Below the pieces are notes generated by a model. The model did not search any database. It saw only the letters and a program-made list of their open reading frames with translations, and was not told where the DNA came from. Shown one piece after another: positions 18,825 to 27,300 of a stretch of 64,000 bases of DNA; the stretch's first letter is position 1, and the number at the start of each line of letters is the position of its first letter. The stretch comes from Planctomycetota bacterium (lineage in GTDB: Bacteria; Planctomycetota; UBA1135; GCA-002686595), in the NCBI GenBank assembly GCA_026692665.1, contig JAPLOF010000054.1:106735-170734 (forward strand), given 5' to 3'. The translations under genes were made by a program, and so were the position numbers.

Positions 18825-19889
18825 CTAGTCGTCGTCGTCGGACGACAGGACCGGCGCGAAGACCTCGAGGTTCTCGAGGAAGATGCCCGTGCCGCGCGCG
18901 ACCGCCGTCAGGGGATCGTCGGCGACGCGCGCCGGGATCGAGAGCGTCTCGGAGATCGCGTCGGCGATGCCGTACAGGAGCGAGCCGCCGCCGCACAGGG
19001 TGATGCCCGAATCGACGAGGTCGGCCGAGAGTTCCGGCGGCGCCTCCTCCAGGACTCCGCGCACGGCCTCGCAGATGAGCCGGACGGGCGCGCTCAGCGC
19101 CTCGCGGATCTCGATCGAGGTGACCGTGGTCTTGCGCGGCAGGCCGCTGACGCTGTCGCGGCCCTTCACCTCCATCGAGAGCTCCTGCTTCATCGGCCAG
19201 GCCGAGCCGATGGTGAGCTTGATGCGCTCGGCGGTCTGCTCGCCGATCAGGAGGCTGTGCTGGCGCCGCAGGTGCGCCGTGATCGCCTCGTCCATCTCGT
19301 CGCCGGCGATGCGCAGGGACGTCGCGACGACCATCTCGGCCAGGGCGAGGACCGCGATGTCCGTCGTGCCGCCGCCGATGTCGACGATCAGGGAACCGTA
19401 GGCCTCGCGCACGGGCAGCTCGATGCCGAGACCGGCGGCCATGGGCTCGTCGATCAGGTACACGCGGCGCGCGCCGGCGCGTTCGGCGGAGTTGATCACG
19501 GCGCGGCGCTCGACGGCAGTGATCCCGACGGGCACCGCGATCACGATGCGCGGCTTCACCCAGGCGCGACCGCCGTGCACCTTCGTGATGAAGTAGCGCA
19601 ACATCTTCTCGGTCACGTCGAAGTCGGCGATGACGCCGTTGCGCAGCGGGCGGATCGCGGCGATGTTGCCCGGCGTCTTGCCGAGCATGGCCTTGGCCTC
19701 GTTGCCGACGGCCATGCCGTTGTTCATGACCTCGCCCGTCGCCTTGTCGACCGCGACGACGCTGGGTTCGTTGAGCACGATCCCGCGGCCGCGCACGCTC
19801 ACGAGCGTGTTGGCCGTGCCGAGGTCGATGCCCATGTCGACCGAGAATCGACCGAGCGCCCATTGAACGGGCCGGAGGTAGCTCTTCAT
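18825..19889 (-). CDS. mreB: Actin-like cell-shape protein MreB
   Basis: MGIDLGTANTLVSVRGRGIVLNEPSVVA...MLGKTPGNIAAIRPLRNGVIADFDVTEKMLRYF and IVDIGGGTTDIAVLAL. Confidence 0.97.
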   Translation of the reverse strand: MKSYLRPVQWALGRFSVDMGIDLGTANTLVSVRGRGIVLNEPSVVAVDKATGEVMNNGMAVGNEAKAMLGKTPGNIAAIRPLRNGVIADFDVTEKMLRYFITKVHGGRAWVKPRIVIAVPVGITAVERRAVINSAERAGARRVYLIDEPMAAGLGIELPVREAYGSLIVDIGGGTTDIAVLALAEMVVATSLRIAGDEMDEAITAHLRRQHSLLIGEQTAERIKLTIGSAWPMKQELSMEVKGRDSVSGLPRKTTVTSIEIREALSAPVRLICEAVRGVLEEAPPELSADLVDSGITLCGGGSLLYGIADAISETLSIPARVADDPLTAVARGTGIFLENLEVFAPVLSSDDDD

Positions 19890-20263
19890 CGCGAGGGGGC
19901 GGATCGCCGGCGGAGCGGACGGTCCGAAGTGCGCGCGGCGGGCGCCGCGGCGACGGTCCGGAGTCTAGCGGTGGCGGGACCTCGATCAAGGCGACGCAAT
20001 CGCGCCGAGGGTCGAACGGCCGGGTCGGCCCAGGAAGTCGCTTTCTCTCCCAGGACGCTCGGGCGCGCCGGTCCGTCGGGATCCGAGACGGCTGGAAGCT
20101 CCGGCGGCCGAGCGGGAACCCCGCCGGACGCGACTTCGAAACCCAGCCCGAGGAGCGCGCGACCGACCCGCTGGACGCCCTCGGGGCGGGGCGGAATCCG
20201 GCCGCGATCCCAGACCGCGACACCGCGTGCACGGTCGAGCGCGGTGGGCGGAGCGGGCTCAGC

Positions 20264-20300
20264 CAGAAAACGACTCGAGCCGCGCGAGGCGGCTCGGGTC
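20264..20300 (-). terminator. Rho-independent-type terminator after the lnt/coiled-coil/small-TM genes
   Basis: 12-bp stem 20272-20283 / 20289-20300 (one G-U), 5-nt loop, followed on minus strand by GTTTTCTGG; 22 nt after stop at 20322. Confidence 0.75.
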
Positions 20301-20321
20301 ACGGCAGCGCGCAGGCTGGCG

Positions 20322-20555
20322 TTACTTGAAGAACATGCCCCCGCCGTACTGCTTCCCGAGCATCGAGTCGGTCAGCACGATCGCGGCGATCAGGAGCAGG
20401 AACGTGACGATGCCCATGGCATCGCCCAGGCCCATCCCGGCCTTGGGGGCGGCGGCGGCGTCGTCGCCGCCCTCGGCCATGCGGGAGGTGGCGCGCGCTT
20501 CGCGGCCCTTTTGGGCGGCGGGCGCGGCGGCGCGTTCGGAGCGGCGTGCGGCCAT
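20322..20555 (-). CDS. Small single-TM protein (77 aa)
   Basis: GMGLGDAMGIVTFLLLIAAIVLTDSMLGKQYGGGMFFK; directly downstream of the coiled-coil gene and followed by a terminator. Confidence 0.6.
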   Translation of the reverse strand: MAARRSERAAAPAAQKGREARATSRMAEGGDDAAAAPKAGMGLGDAMGIVTFLLLIAAIVLTDSMLGKQYGGGMFFK

Positions 20556-20574
20556 GGGGATTTGGTCCTTCTTC

Positions 20575-21432
20575 TCAGAGACGCGTGGTCGCGCCGTCGC
20601 CTTGGCGGATCGTCTGACCGGGCACCGTGCGCGTGATCAGGCCCGAGGCCATGTCGCCGTGCACGAACTCGATGCGGACCTGCCCCTTGTAGGTGCCACC
20701 GTCGAAGATCTCGAAGGTGAAGCCGCGCTTGACGCCCTGCACCGAGCCGGCGTTGATCGCGACGAGGCCCGGAGCGACCGACGTCTCGACGCCCAGGACG
20801 GCGCCGTCGATCTTCGGGACGTTGGCGAAGTCGATGACGTTGACGCCGGTGTTCGCCACCAGCGTGTCGAGCGAAGTCTGGAGCGACCCGGTCTCGTTGA
20901 TGAGCTTGGTCTTCTCCTTCTCGAGGCTGGCGACCTGGTTCTGGATGTCGCGCATCTGGCTCTCGGCGGCGGCCTTGGCCTCTTCCGCCTTCTGCTGGGC
21001 CAACTCGGCCGTGCGGCGCGCTTCGTCAGCCGACTTCTGCGCGGCGAGGGCCTTCTTCGTGTCGTCGAAAGCCTTGTCGCGCGAGGCGGTGATCTCGCCC
21101 AGCGTCGTCTCGATCTTCGTGACCGAAGCGTCGAGGTTGCTGTTGCGCGCGGACAGGTCCTTGTTCTCGGACGTCAGGCGCTCCTGGGCGCGCTTGGCCT
21201 CGTCGCGCGCCGCGACCGCGTTCTGGAGGTCCGTCTTGGACAGGCCCAGGTCGGCGCGGACCTTCTTGAGCTCGTCCTCGAGGGCCAGCTTGTCCTTGCC
21301 GGCGAGCGCGACGGCGTCCTCGTACTTCTTCTTCCAGTCGCCGCTGGTCGAAACCGCGTTCGCGGCCCAGCCGACGAAGGCTGCGGCCAGGACGAGGTTC
21401 AGCACGACAAAGATCTTTCCGATGGAGCTCAT
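20575..21432 (-). CDS. Membrane-anchored coiled-coil protein, C-terminal beta-rich domain
   Basis: MSSIGKIFVVLNLVLAAAFVGWAANA TM start, ~170-aa heptad-rich region, then LVAINAGSVQGVKRGFTFEIFDGGTYKGQVRIEFVHGDMASGLI. Confidence 0.75.
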   Translation of the reverse strand: MSSIGKIFVVLNLVLAAAFVGWAANAVSTSGDWKKKYEDAVALAGKDKLALEDELKKVRADLGLSKTDLQNAVAARDEAKRAQERLTSENKDLSARNSNLDASVTKIETTLGEITASRDKAFDDTKKALAAQKSADEARRTAELAQQKAEEAKAAAESQMRDIQNQVASLEKEKTKLINETGSLQTSLDTLVANTGVNVIDFANVPKIDGAVLGVETSVAPGLVAINAGSVQGVKRGFTFEIFDGGTYKGQVRIEFVHGDMASGLITRTVPGQTIRQGDGATTRL

Positions 21433-21741
21433 GCTTCGACGCCGTTTTCGGGGATGCCGTTTGGGGGGGATGCGGGGGGAGCCAGCGCGGAGAGCGAGAT
21501 CGCTTCGCGCACACTCTCGAACGGTGGATGCGGCCGGGACAGCAAGTGGGTCCGGCCTGGGAGCGATCCGCGCGCGGACCGTGCCGAAGTGACCCAACTC
21601 GTTGTGGCACAAGGACCTAGAGCAGTCCTTTGCCGTGGCTAGACAGAGCGAGGAGGCGGAGTCTAGCGGCGCTCCCCCAGAGGGTCAAGCGACGCGGCGC
21701 GGTTCGGATCCGATCCTCCCCACCACCTCCCGAGCCGTCCC

Positions 21742-23385
21742 CTACCGAGCCGCGGGGCCCGGGTAACCGCTCCCCGCGGGCCCCAGCGGGGTGCGCCGGC
21801 GCGCCAGGAGCAGGAGCGCGGCGGGCAGGAGGACCCACAGCCCGCGCAGGAACGGCTCGATCCGCGCGTAGACGGTCGGTTCGCCCGCGCCGACGGGGAC
21901 CGGCACCTCCGCCAGGAGGAATCCGGGAACGTTCCGGTCCTTCCCGCCCGGTCCGACGAGGCGCGCGACATCCCGGCCGTCGGGGCCGATCACCATCGAG
22001 ATCCCCGAGTTCGTCGCGCGCACCATGGACCGCCCGGTCGCGGCGGCGATGCAACGCGAGAACGCGACCATCTGGTCGAACTCCCACGATTCGACGTACC
22101 AGGCCTCGTTGCTGGTGATCAGGTGGAAGTCCAGGTGGCCGCGCCGCACGGGCTCCGTGTACGGCCCGTCGTAGGTGTTGTCGAAGCACACGGTGAGCCC
22201 GACGTGCACCTTGCGGCCGTCGCGCAACGGCAGCTCGACGACGCTCGCGCGCTCGTCGGCCACGAGGTCGGGCACGTAGCCGGCGAGCTCGAAAGCCGTG
22301 TCGCGCACCCAGTCGATGCGCTCGAGTCCGGCCAGCGACTCGCCGCCGGGGACGAGGTGGATCTTGCCGCCACGCCCGATGCGCGCGCCGCCCTCGCCGA
22401 AGATCACGATCGCGTTCGCGCGGCGCAGCTGGCCGTCGCGCTCGACGTACTCCTCGACGCCGGTGAGGAACAGCGTGCCGGCCGGGATCTCGCGCCCGTC
22501 GCGCCCGACTCCGAACAGCCGGCGGCCCACCTGCTCGTGCTCGATCCGGTGCAGCGCGTCGATGTCCTCGCGCGCGAGCTGCCACTGCCCAAAGGACGCC
22601 GCGCGGACGCCGCGGTCGTACGCTGCTCCGAGCGTCGGCTCGGCCATCGCCCAGGGGAACACGGTCTCGCCCCAGGCGACGAGATCGACCGGCTTCCCGG
22701 CCTTTTCGGCCTCCGCCAGGCCGCGCCGCGTCAGTTGGACGGTTTCCTCGTAGAGCTCGCGCGCGGAGGGCGGGCGCTGTTTGCGCTTGGCCTCGAACGC
22801 CGGCTGCACGAGCAGGATGCGCGGTCCGGCCGTGGTCGGGGGCGGCGCGGTCGCGAGGCTCGCGATCACGCAGACCGCGGCCAGCGTCGCCGTGAAACCG
22901 ACGGAGAACGCGGTCACGCGCTGCTTCACGGCGCGCGCGCGCAGGAGGTCCGCCGCGAGCCCCGCGACCGAAGCCAGGGCGAACCCGACGCCCCCCACGC
23001 CGACGACGCGCATCGCACCCAGGAGGAGGTCGTGATCGTGCGCGTGGTGCCCGAAGCGCATCCATCCGAACCCGAAGGGCGGCTCGACGATGCCGTTCAG
23101 GGTCTCCAGGCCGATCCAGGCGACCGGCGCCGCGACGGAGAGCGGAAAGCGCGACGCGAGGCGTCTCAGGACGATGCCGGCGCAGGCCATGTAGGCCCCG
23201 GGCACGATCGCGACGGCGAGGAGCGTCAGCCACAGGACGTTCACGTTCCAGAAGACTTGCGCCGAGAGCCCGACGGCAGCGGCGAGCCACTCGATCCAGA
23301 AGGCGTGCTTTCCGGGGCGCGAGCAGAAGAGCGCCCACGGCACGAGCGCCAGGAGCGCCAGCGAGAGGAATCCGTCCGGGTGCAC
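21742..23385 (-). CDS. lnt: Apolipoprotein N-acyltransferase
   Basis: Multi-TM N-terminus, nitrilase-like domain with WGETVFPW and MVRATNSGISMVIGPDGR; 547 aa. Start may be further upstream. Confidence 0.85.
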   Translation of the reverse strand: MHPDGFLSLALLALVPWALFCSRPGKHAFWIEWLAAAVGLSAQVFWNVNVLWLTLLAVAIVPGAYMACAGIVLRRLASRFPLSVAAPVAWIGLETLNGIVEPPFGFGWMRFGHHAHDHDLLLGAMRVVGVGGVGFALASVAGLAADLLRARAVKQRVTAFSVGFTATLAAVCVIASLATAPPPTTAGPRILLVQPAFEAKRKQRPPSARELYEETVQLTRRGLAEAEKAGKPVDLVAWGETVFPWAMAEPTLGAAYDRGVRAASFGQWQLAREDIDALHRIEHEQVGRRLFGVGRDGREIPAGTLFLTGVEEYVERDGQLRRANAIVIFGEGGARIGRGGKIHLVPGGESLAGLERIDWVRDTAFELAGYVPDLVADERASVVELPLRDGRKVHVGLTVCFDNTYDGPYTEPVRRGHLDFHLITSNEAWYVESWEFDQMVAFSRCIAAATGRSMVRATNSGISMVIGPDGRDVARLVGPGGKDRNVPGFLLAEVPVPVGAGEPTVYARIEPFLRGLWVLLPAALLLLARRRTPLGPAGSGYPGPAAR

Positions 23386-23762
23386 GAAACCGGGCGTGGC
23401 CAGGAGCAGCAGGAGCCACGTCGCACTGGCGGCCAGGAGCCGCGCCCGCGGGGTCAGGGGTCGCGCGACGTCGACGTCGGGCCCGGATGTGAGCGCGGAG
23501 TGGATCGGCGGTTCCTCGGGGCGCGGAGAAGACTGGATCGGGGCGTTCGGGTCAATCTCGCCGCCGGGGACGGAGGACGCGGCCGAGGGGTCCGCGCGGG
23601 CTCCAGCTCACGGATCCCGCGAACCGATACCTCGCGCGCCCCGCCGCGCGGCACTTCGCCCCGAGGGCCCGGATCGGCGTCCAGGGACTCGGCGTGGCCA
23701 GCCCCCCTTGCGAGCGCAGCAGCCAGCGGTCATCGTCCACGATTCGGTCCGAAGCCCCGCAC

Positions 23763-24671
23763 ATGCCCCAGTACCAACTCGACCACCTGACCGCGCTCGA
23801 GCACGAGGCGATCCACATCCTGCGCGAGATGGCGGCGGAGCGCGAACGGCCCTGCCTCCTCTTCTCGGGCGGCAAGGACTCCATCGTGCTCCTGCGCCTC
23901 GCCGAAAAGGCCTTCCGCCCGGCGCGGTTCCCCTTCCCGATCATGCACGTCGACACGGGGCACAACTTCCCCGAGGTCATCGAGTACCGCGACCGGCGCG
24001 TGAAGGAGCTGGGCGAGAGGCTCGTCGTCGCGAGCGTCGAGGAGTCGATCCGCCGCGGCCGCGTCGTCGATCCCAAGGGGCCGCGCGCGTCGCGCAACCG
24101 CCTGCAGACGACGGCACTGCTCGACGCGATCGAGGAGCAGCGTTTCGACGCCTGCATCGGCGGCGCTCGACGCGACGAGGAGCGCGCGCGCGCCAAGGAG
24201 CGCATCTTCAGCCACCGCGACGAGTTCGGGCAGTGGGACCCGAAGAACCAGCGGCCCGAGTTGTGGAGCCTCTACAACACGCGTCTCCGCCAAGGGGAGC
24301 ACTTCCGCGTGTTCCCGATCTCGAACTGGACCGAGCTCGACGTGTGGCAGTACGTGAAGCGCGAGAAGCTGGAACTGCCCTCGATCTACTACAGCCACGA
24401 GCGTTCGGTGTTCGCGCGCGACGGGATGCTCTACGCCGCCGTCGAGCAGGTGGAGCGCTATCCGAGCGAGGTGCCGTTCCGCGAGGTCGTCCGCTTCCGC
24501 ACGGTCGGCGACATGAGCTGCACCGGCGCCGTGCGCTCGACGGCCTCGACGATCGACGACGTGATCGCCGAGGTCGCCGCTTCGCGCATGACCGAGCGCG
24601 GCGCGACGCGCGCCGACGATCGCCAGACCGAAGCGGCCATGGAAGACCGCAAGAAGGAAGGCTACTTCTGA
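23763..24671 (+). CDS. cysD: Sulfate adenylyltransferase small subunit CysD
   Basis: LDHLTALEHEAIHILREM, LLFSGGKDSIVLLRLA, HVDTGHNFPEVIEYRD; ends KKEGYF. Confidence 0.97.
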   Translation: MPQYQLDHLTALEHEAIHILREMAAERERPCLLFSGGKDSIVLLRLAEKAFRPARFPFPIMHVDTGHNFPEVIEYRDRRVKELGERLVVASVEESIRRGRVVDPKGPRASRNRLQTTALLDAIEEQRFDACIGGARRDEERARAKERIFSHRDEFGQWDPKNQRPELWSLYNTRLRQGEHFRVFPISNWTELDVWQYVKREKLELPSIYYSHERSVFARDGMLYAAVEQVERYPSEVPFREVVRFRTVGDMSCTGAVRSTASTIDDVIAEVAASRMTERGATRADDRQTEAAMEDRKKEGYF

Positions 24672-25966
24672 TGGCACCCGTGGATCCGGGCTTCACGGCG
24701 ATGGAATCGGGCGCGGAGCTCCTGCGCTTCTCGACCTGCGGCAGCGTCGACGACGGCAAGAGCACGCTCATCGGACGCCTGCTCTACGACACGAAGTCGA
24801 TCTTCGAGGACCAGCTGGCGCACGTCGAGGACGTGTCGCGCCGCCGCGGCGACGAGTACACGAACCTCGCTCTCCTGACCGACGGCTTGCGCGCCGAGCG
24901 CGAGCAGGGCATCACGATCGACGTGGCCTACCGCTACTTCGCCACGCCGCGCCGCAAGTTCATCATCGCGGACACGCCGGGGCACATCCAGTACACGCGC
25001 AACATGGTGACGGGCGCCTCGACGGCGAACCTCGCCATCGTGCTGGTCGACGCGCGCCAGGGCGTGGTCGAGCAGACGCGCCGCCACGCGCTGATCACGT
25101 CGCTGCTGCGCATCCCCCACATCATCTTCGCGATCAACAAGATGGACCTCGTGGGCTGGGACGAGGGCGTCTTCCGGCGCATCGAGACCGAGCTGCGCGG
25201 TTTCGCCGCGCGCATGGACGTGGCCGACGTGACGTTCATCCCGATGAGCGCGCTGCACGGCGACAACGTCGTCGACAGGAGCGACAAGGCGCCCTGGTAC
25301 AAGGGCCCGCCGCTGCTCCACCAACTGGAGAACGTGCACATCGCGTCGGACCGGAACCTGATCGACGTGCGCTTCCCCGTGCAGTGGGTCGTGCGACCGC
25401 AGAGTCAGGACCACCACGACTACCGCGGCTATGCGGGGGCGATGGCCGGCGGAGTCCTGAAGACCGGCGACGAGGTCGTCGTCCTGCCCAGCGGCTTCAC
25501 CTCGCGCATCGCGCGCATCGAGACCTTCGACGGCCCGCTGGACGAGGCTTTCGCGCCCATGTCGGTGACCGTCCACCTCGCCGACGACGTGGACGTGTCG
25601 CGCGGCGACATGCTGTGCCGCCCGGCGAACCGCCCGGTTTCGGGCCAGGACCTCGAGGCCATGGTGTGCTGGATGGGCGACGCGCCCCTCATGGCGAAGA
25701 ACCGCTACGCGCTGAAGCACACGACACGGAACGTGCGCGCGCTGGTGGGCGAGATCGACTACCGGCTCGACGTGAACACGGGCCACCGCGTGCAGGGCGT
25801 GGAGAAGCTCGAGCGCAACGACCTGGGCCGCATCAAGCTGCGCACGACGGCGCCGATCTTCTACGACGAGTACCGGCGCAATCGCACGACCGGCTCGTTC
25901 CTCCTGATCGACGAGACGACGAACAGCACGGTCGGCGCGGGAATGCTCCTGAGCGAGCCGCGCTGA
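24671..25966 (+). CDS. cysN: Sulfate adenylyltransferase large subunit CysN (no APS kinase domain)
   Basis: LRFSTCGSVDDGKSTLIGRLLYDTK GTPase; TGATG overlap with cysD; 431 aa, ends without CysC. Confidence 0.97.
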   Translation: MAPVDPGFTAMESGAELLRFSTCGSVDDGKSTLIGRLLYDTKSIFEDQLAHVEDVSRRRGDEYTNLALLTDGLRAEREQGITIDVAYRYFATPRRKFIIADTPGHIQYTRNMVTGASTANLAIVLVDARQGVVEQTRRHALITSLLRIPHIIFAINKMDLVGWDEGVFRRIETELRGFAARMDVADVTFIPMSALHGDNVVDRSDKAPWYKGPPLLHQLENVHIASDRNLIDVRFPVQWVVRPQSQDHHDYRGYAGAMAGGVLKTGDEVVVLPSGFTSRIARIETFDGPLDEAFAPMSVTVHLADDVDVSRGDMLCRPANRPVSGQDLEAMVCWMGDAPLMAKNRYALKHTTRNVRALVGEIDYRLDVNTGHRVQGVEKLERNDLGRIKLRTTAPIFYDEYRRNRTTGSFLLIDETTNSTVGAGMLLSEPR

Positions 25967-25992
25967 GCCCGGGTGATTCACGAGGTCAGCCG

Positions 25993-26025
25993 CCAGCGGG
26001 GCCCAGGCCGTGCCGTTCCCGCTGG
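25993..26025. repeat. REP-like palindrome, copy 1 (CCAGCGGG-N17-CCCGCTGG)
   Basis: 8-bp perfect inverted repeat, 17-nt loop; same stem and spacing recur at 26737-26769 on the other side of the RAYT gene. Confidence 0.6.
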
Positions 26026-26138
26026 CCAGGCCGTCGATCGACCGGTGCAAGGCACCGTCCGATGGCCTCTCGTTCGCTCGGATGAGTTCGCTCCGATCGG
26101 CGATCGAGACGAGCGCGGGATCGCCAGGTTCACGAACG

Positions 26139-26699
26139 CTACGGACACACAGGATCCCACTCGGCTCCGCCACACGGCGATTCGCGGGTCGAAATGAGGC
26201 CGCCCTTCGTCCACCCGAGAGAGAGCAACCAGGAGTTCGGGCGCGGCAGCGGTCGATCCGCGCGTGGCGCGCGATCGGCCCAGCCCTCGAACCACGGACC
26301 GGACGAGTACGCGTCGATCCCGAGGATCCGCGCCCCGTGCTTGCGCGCGTTCTGCAGGGCGTAGACCAGAACCTGGCGCACCTCGCGCGGCGTCTTCAGT
26401 ACGCGAGAGTGGTAGCGGTCGTGAATCACGCGGCCGCGGCGTTCCCAAGCCCGGTTGAGGGCCTTCGCAAGTCGCACGAGCAGCCCTTTCATGCCGCGGC
26501 CGAGCGCGCATTCATCCTCGGCCTCGACGACGAAGTGCAGATGCGTCGATTGGATGGAGTACTCGACGACCCGAAACCCGAACCGGTCCGCGCCGGCGGC
26601 GAGCGTGTCGCGGAGCAGCGTGAGCGTGCGGTCGCGGCGGAGGTTCGGCAGCCCTTCGACGAGCCTCGTCGTCACGAAGACGGGCGTGTGACGCGTCAC
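26139..26699 (-). mobile_element. REP-associated tyrosine transposase-like protein (RAYT / Y1_Tnp family)
   Basis: HTPVFVTTRLVEGLPNLR, HUH motif THLHFVVEAED, GRVIHDRYHSRVLKTPREVRQVLVYALQNARKH and PNSWLLSLGWTKGGLI are RAYT-like. The track ORF extends to 26825; GTG at 26699 is a likelier start. Confidence 0.8.
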
Positions 26700-26734
26700 G
26701 CGGGCACGCGCCGAGTGCGCGACGAGCGCGCGCT

Positions 26735-26771
26735 GGCCAGCGGGCTTTCGTCCGGCTCCATCCCGCTGGCC
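26735..26771. repeat. REP-like palindrome, copy 2 (GGCCAGCGGG-N17-CCCGCTGGCC)
   Basis: 10-bp perfect inverted repeat with 17-nt loop just upstream of the RAYT coding region. Confidence 0.6.
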
Positions 26772-27300
26772 TCCCCGCCGGAAGAGCGCGAGTTGTTCCA
26801 CCCTGTCCCTTTGACTGCGACGCATTGATCACCTCCATTCCATGGACGAACGGCGCGCGCCGAAGTCGTCGCGAATCTCGAAGAAACGCACGTTTCCTCG
26901 CATTCTGGCCGGGCTTCGGACTTTGATTCGGCGCACATCGAACCCGGCCTCGGAGCGCTGCCCCTGAACGTCGCCACGCACGGCCGCGTCCGTCACGCGG
27001 ACGGTACGAGGGATGTCACTTGGGGCATGGTGCGCGGGAGAGGCTCGCGCAGACGCGGTCTCCGACTCGAGCGCATGGCGGGCGAGCGCGTCTCGTCGCT
27101 CACGCCGTGAAGGTCGCCCAGACCGGGATCATGATCGATCGCGCGAGCGCTACCGTCTGCGCGACCCGGCCAAGAGATGCCGACGTCGGTCGCGGTGACG
27201 GCTCACCCCACGCGCTGTCCCGGGGCACGCACCGACGGCGACCGTGTGGAGCACAGCGCCTCCTGGCACCACGTCATCCGCGCTCATGAATCATCCGGGC

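Noticed and set aside
19886-20302. 138-aa minus ORF upstream of mreB
   Set aside because: Overlaps the terminator hairpin, Pro/Arg/Ala-rich, and overlaps the mreB start; not convincing as a gene.
27121-27171. Functional tRNA gene
   Set aside because: D-arm-like hairpin present but no anticodon arm, variable loop or GGTTCGAAT T-arm; listed only as a weak structural finding.
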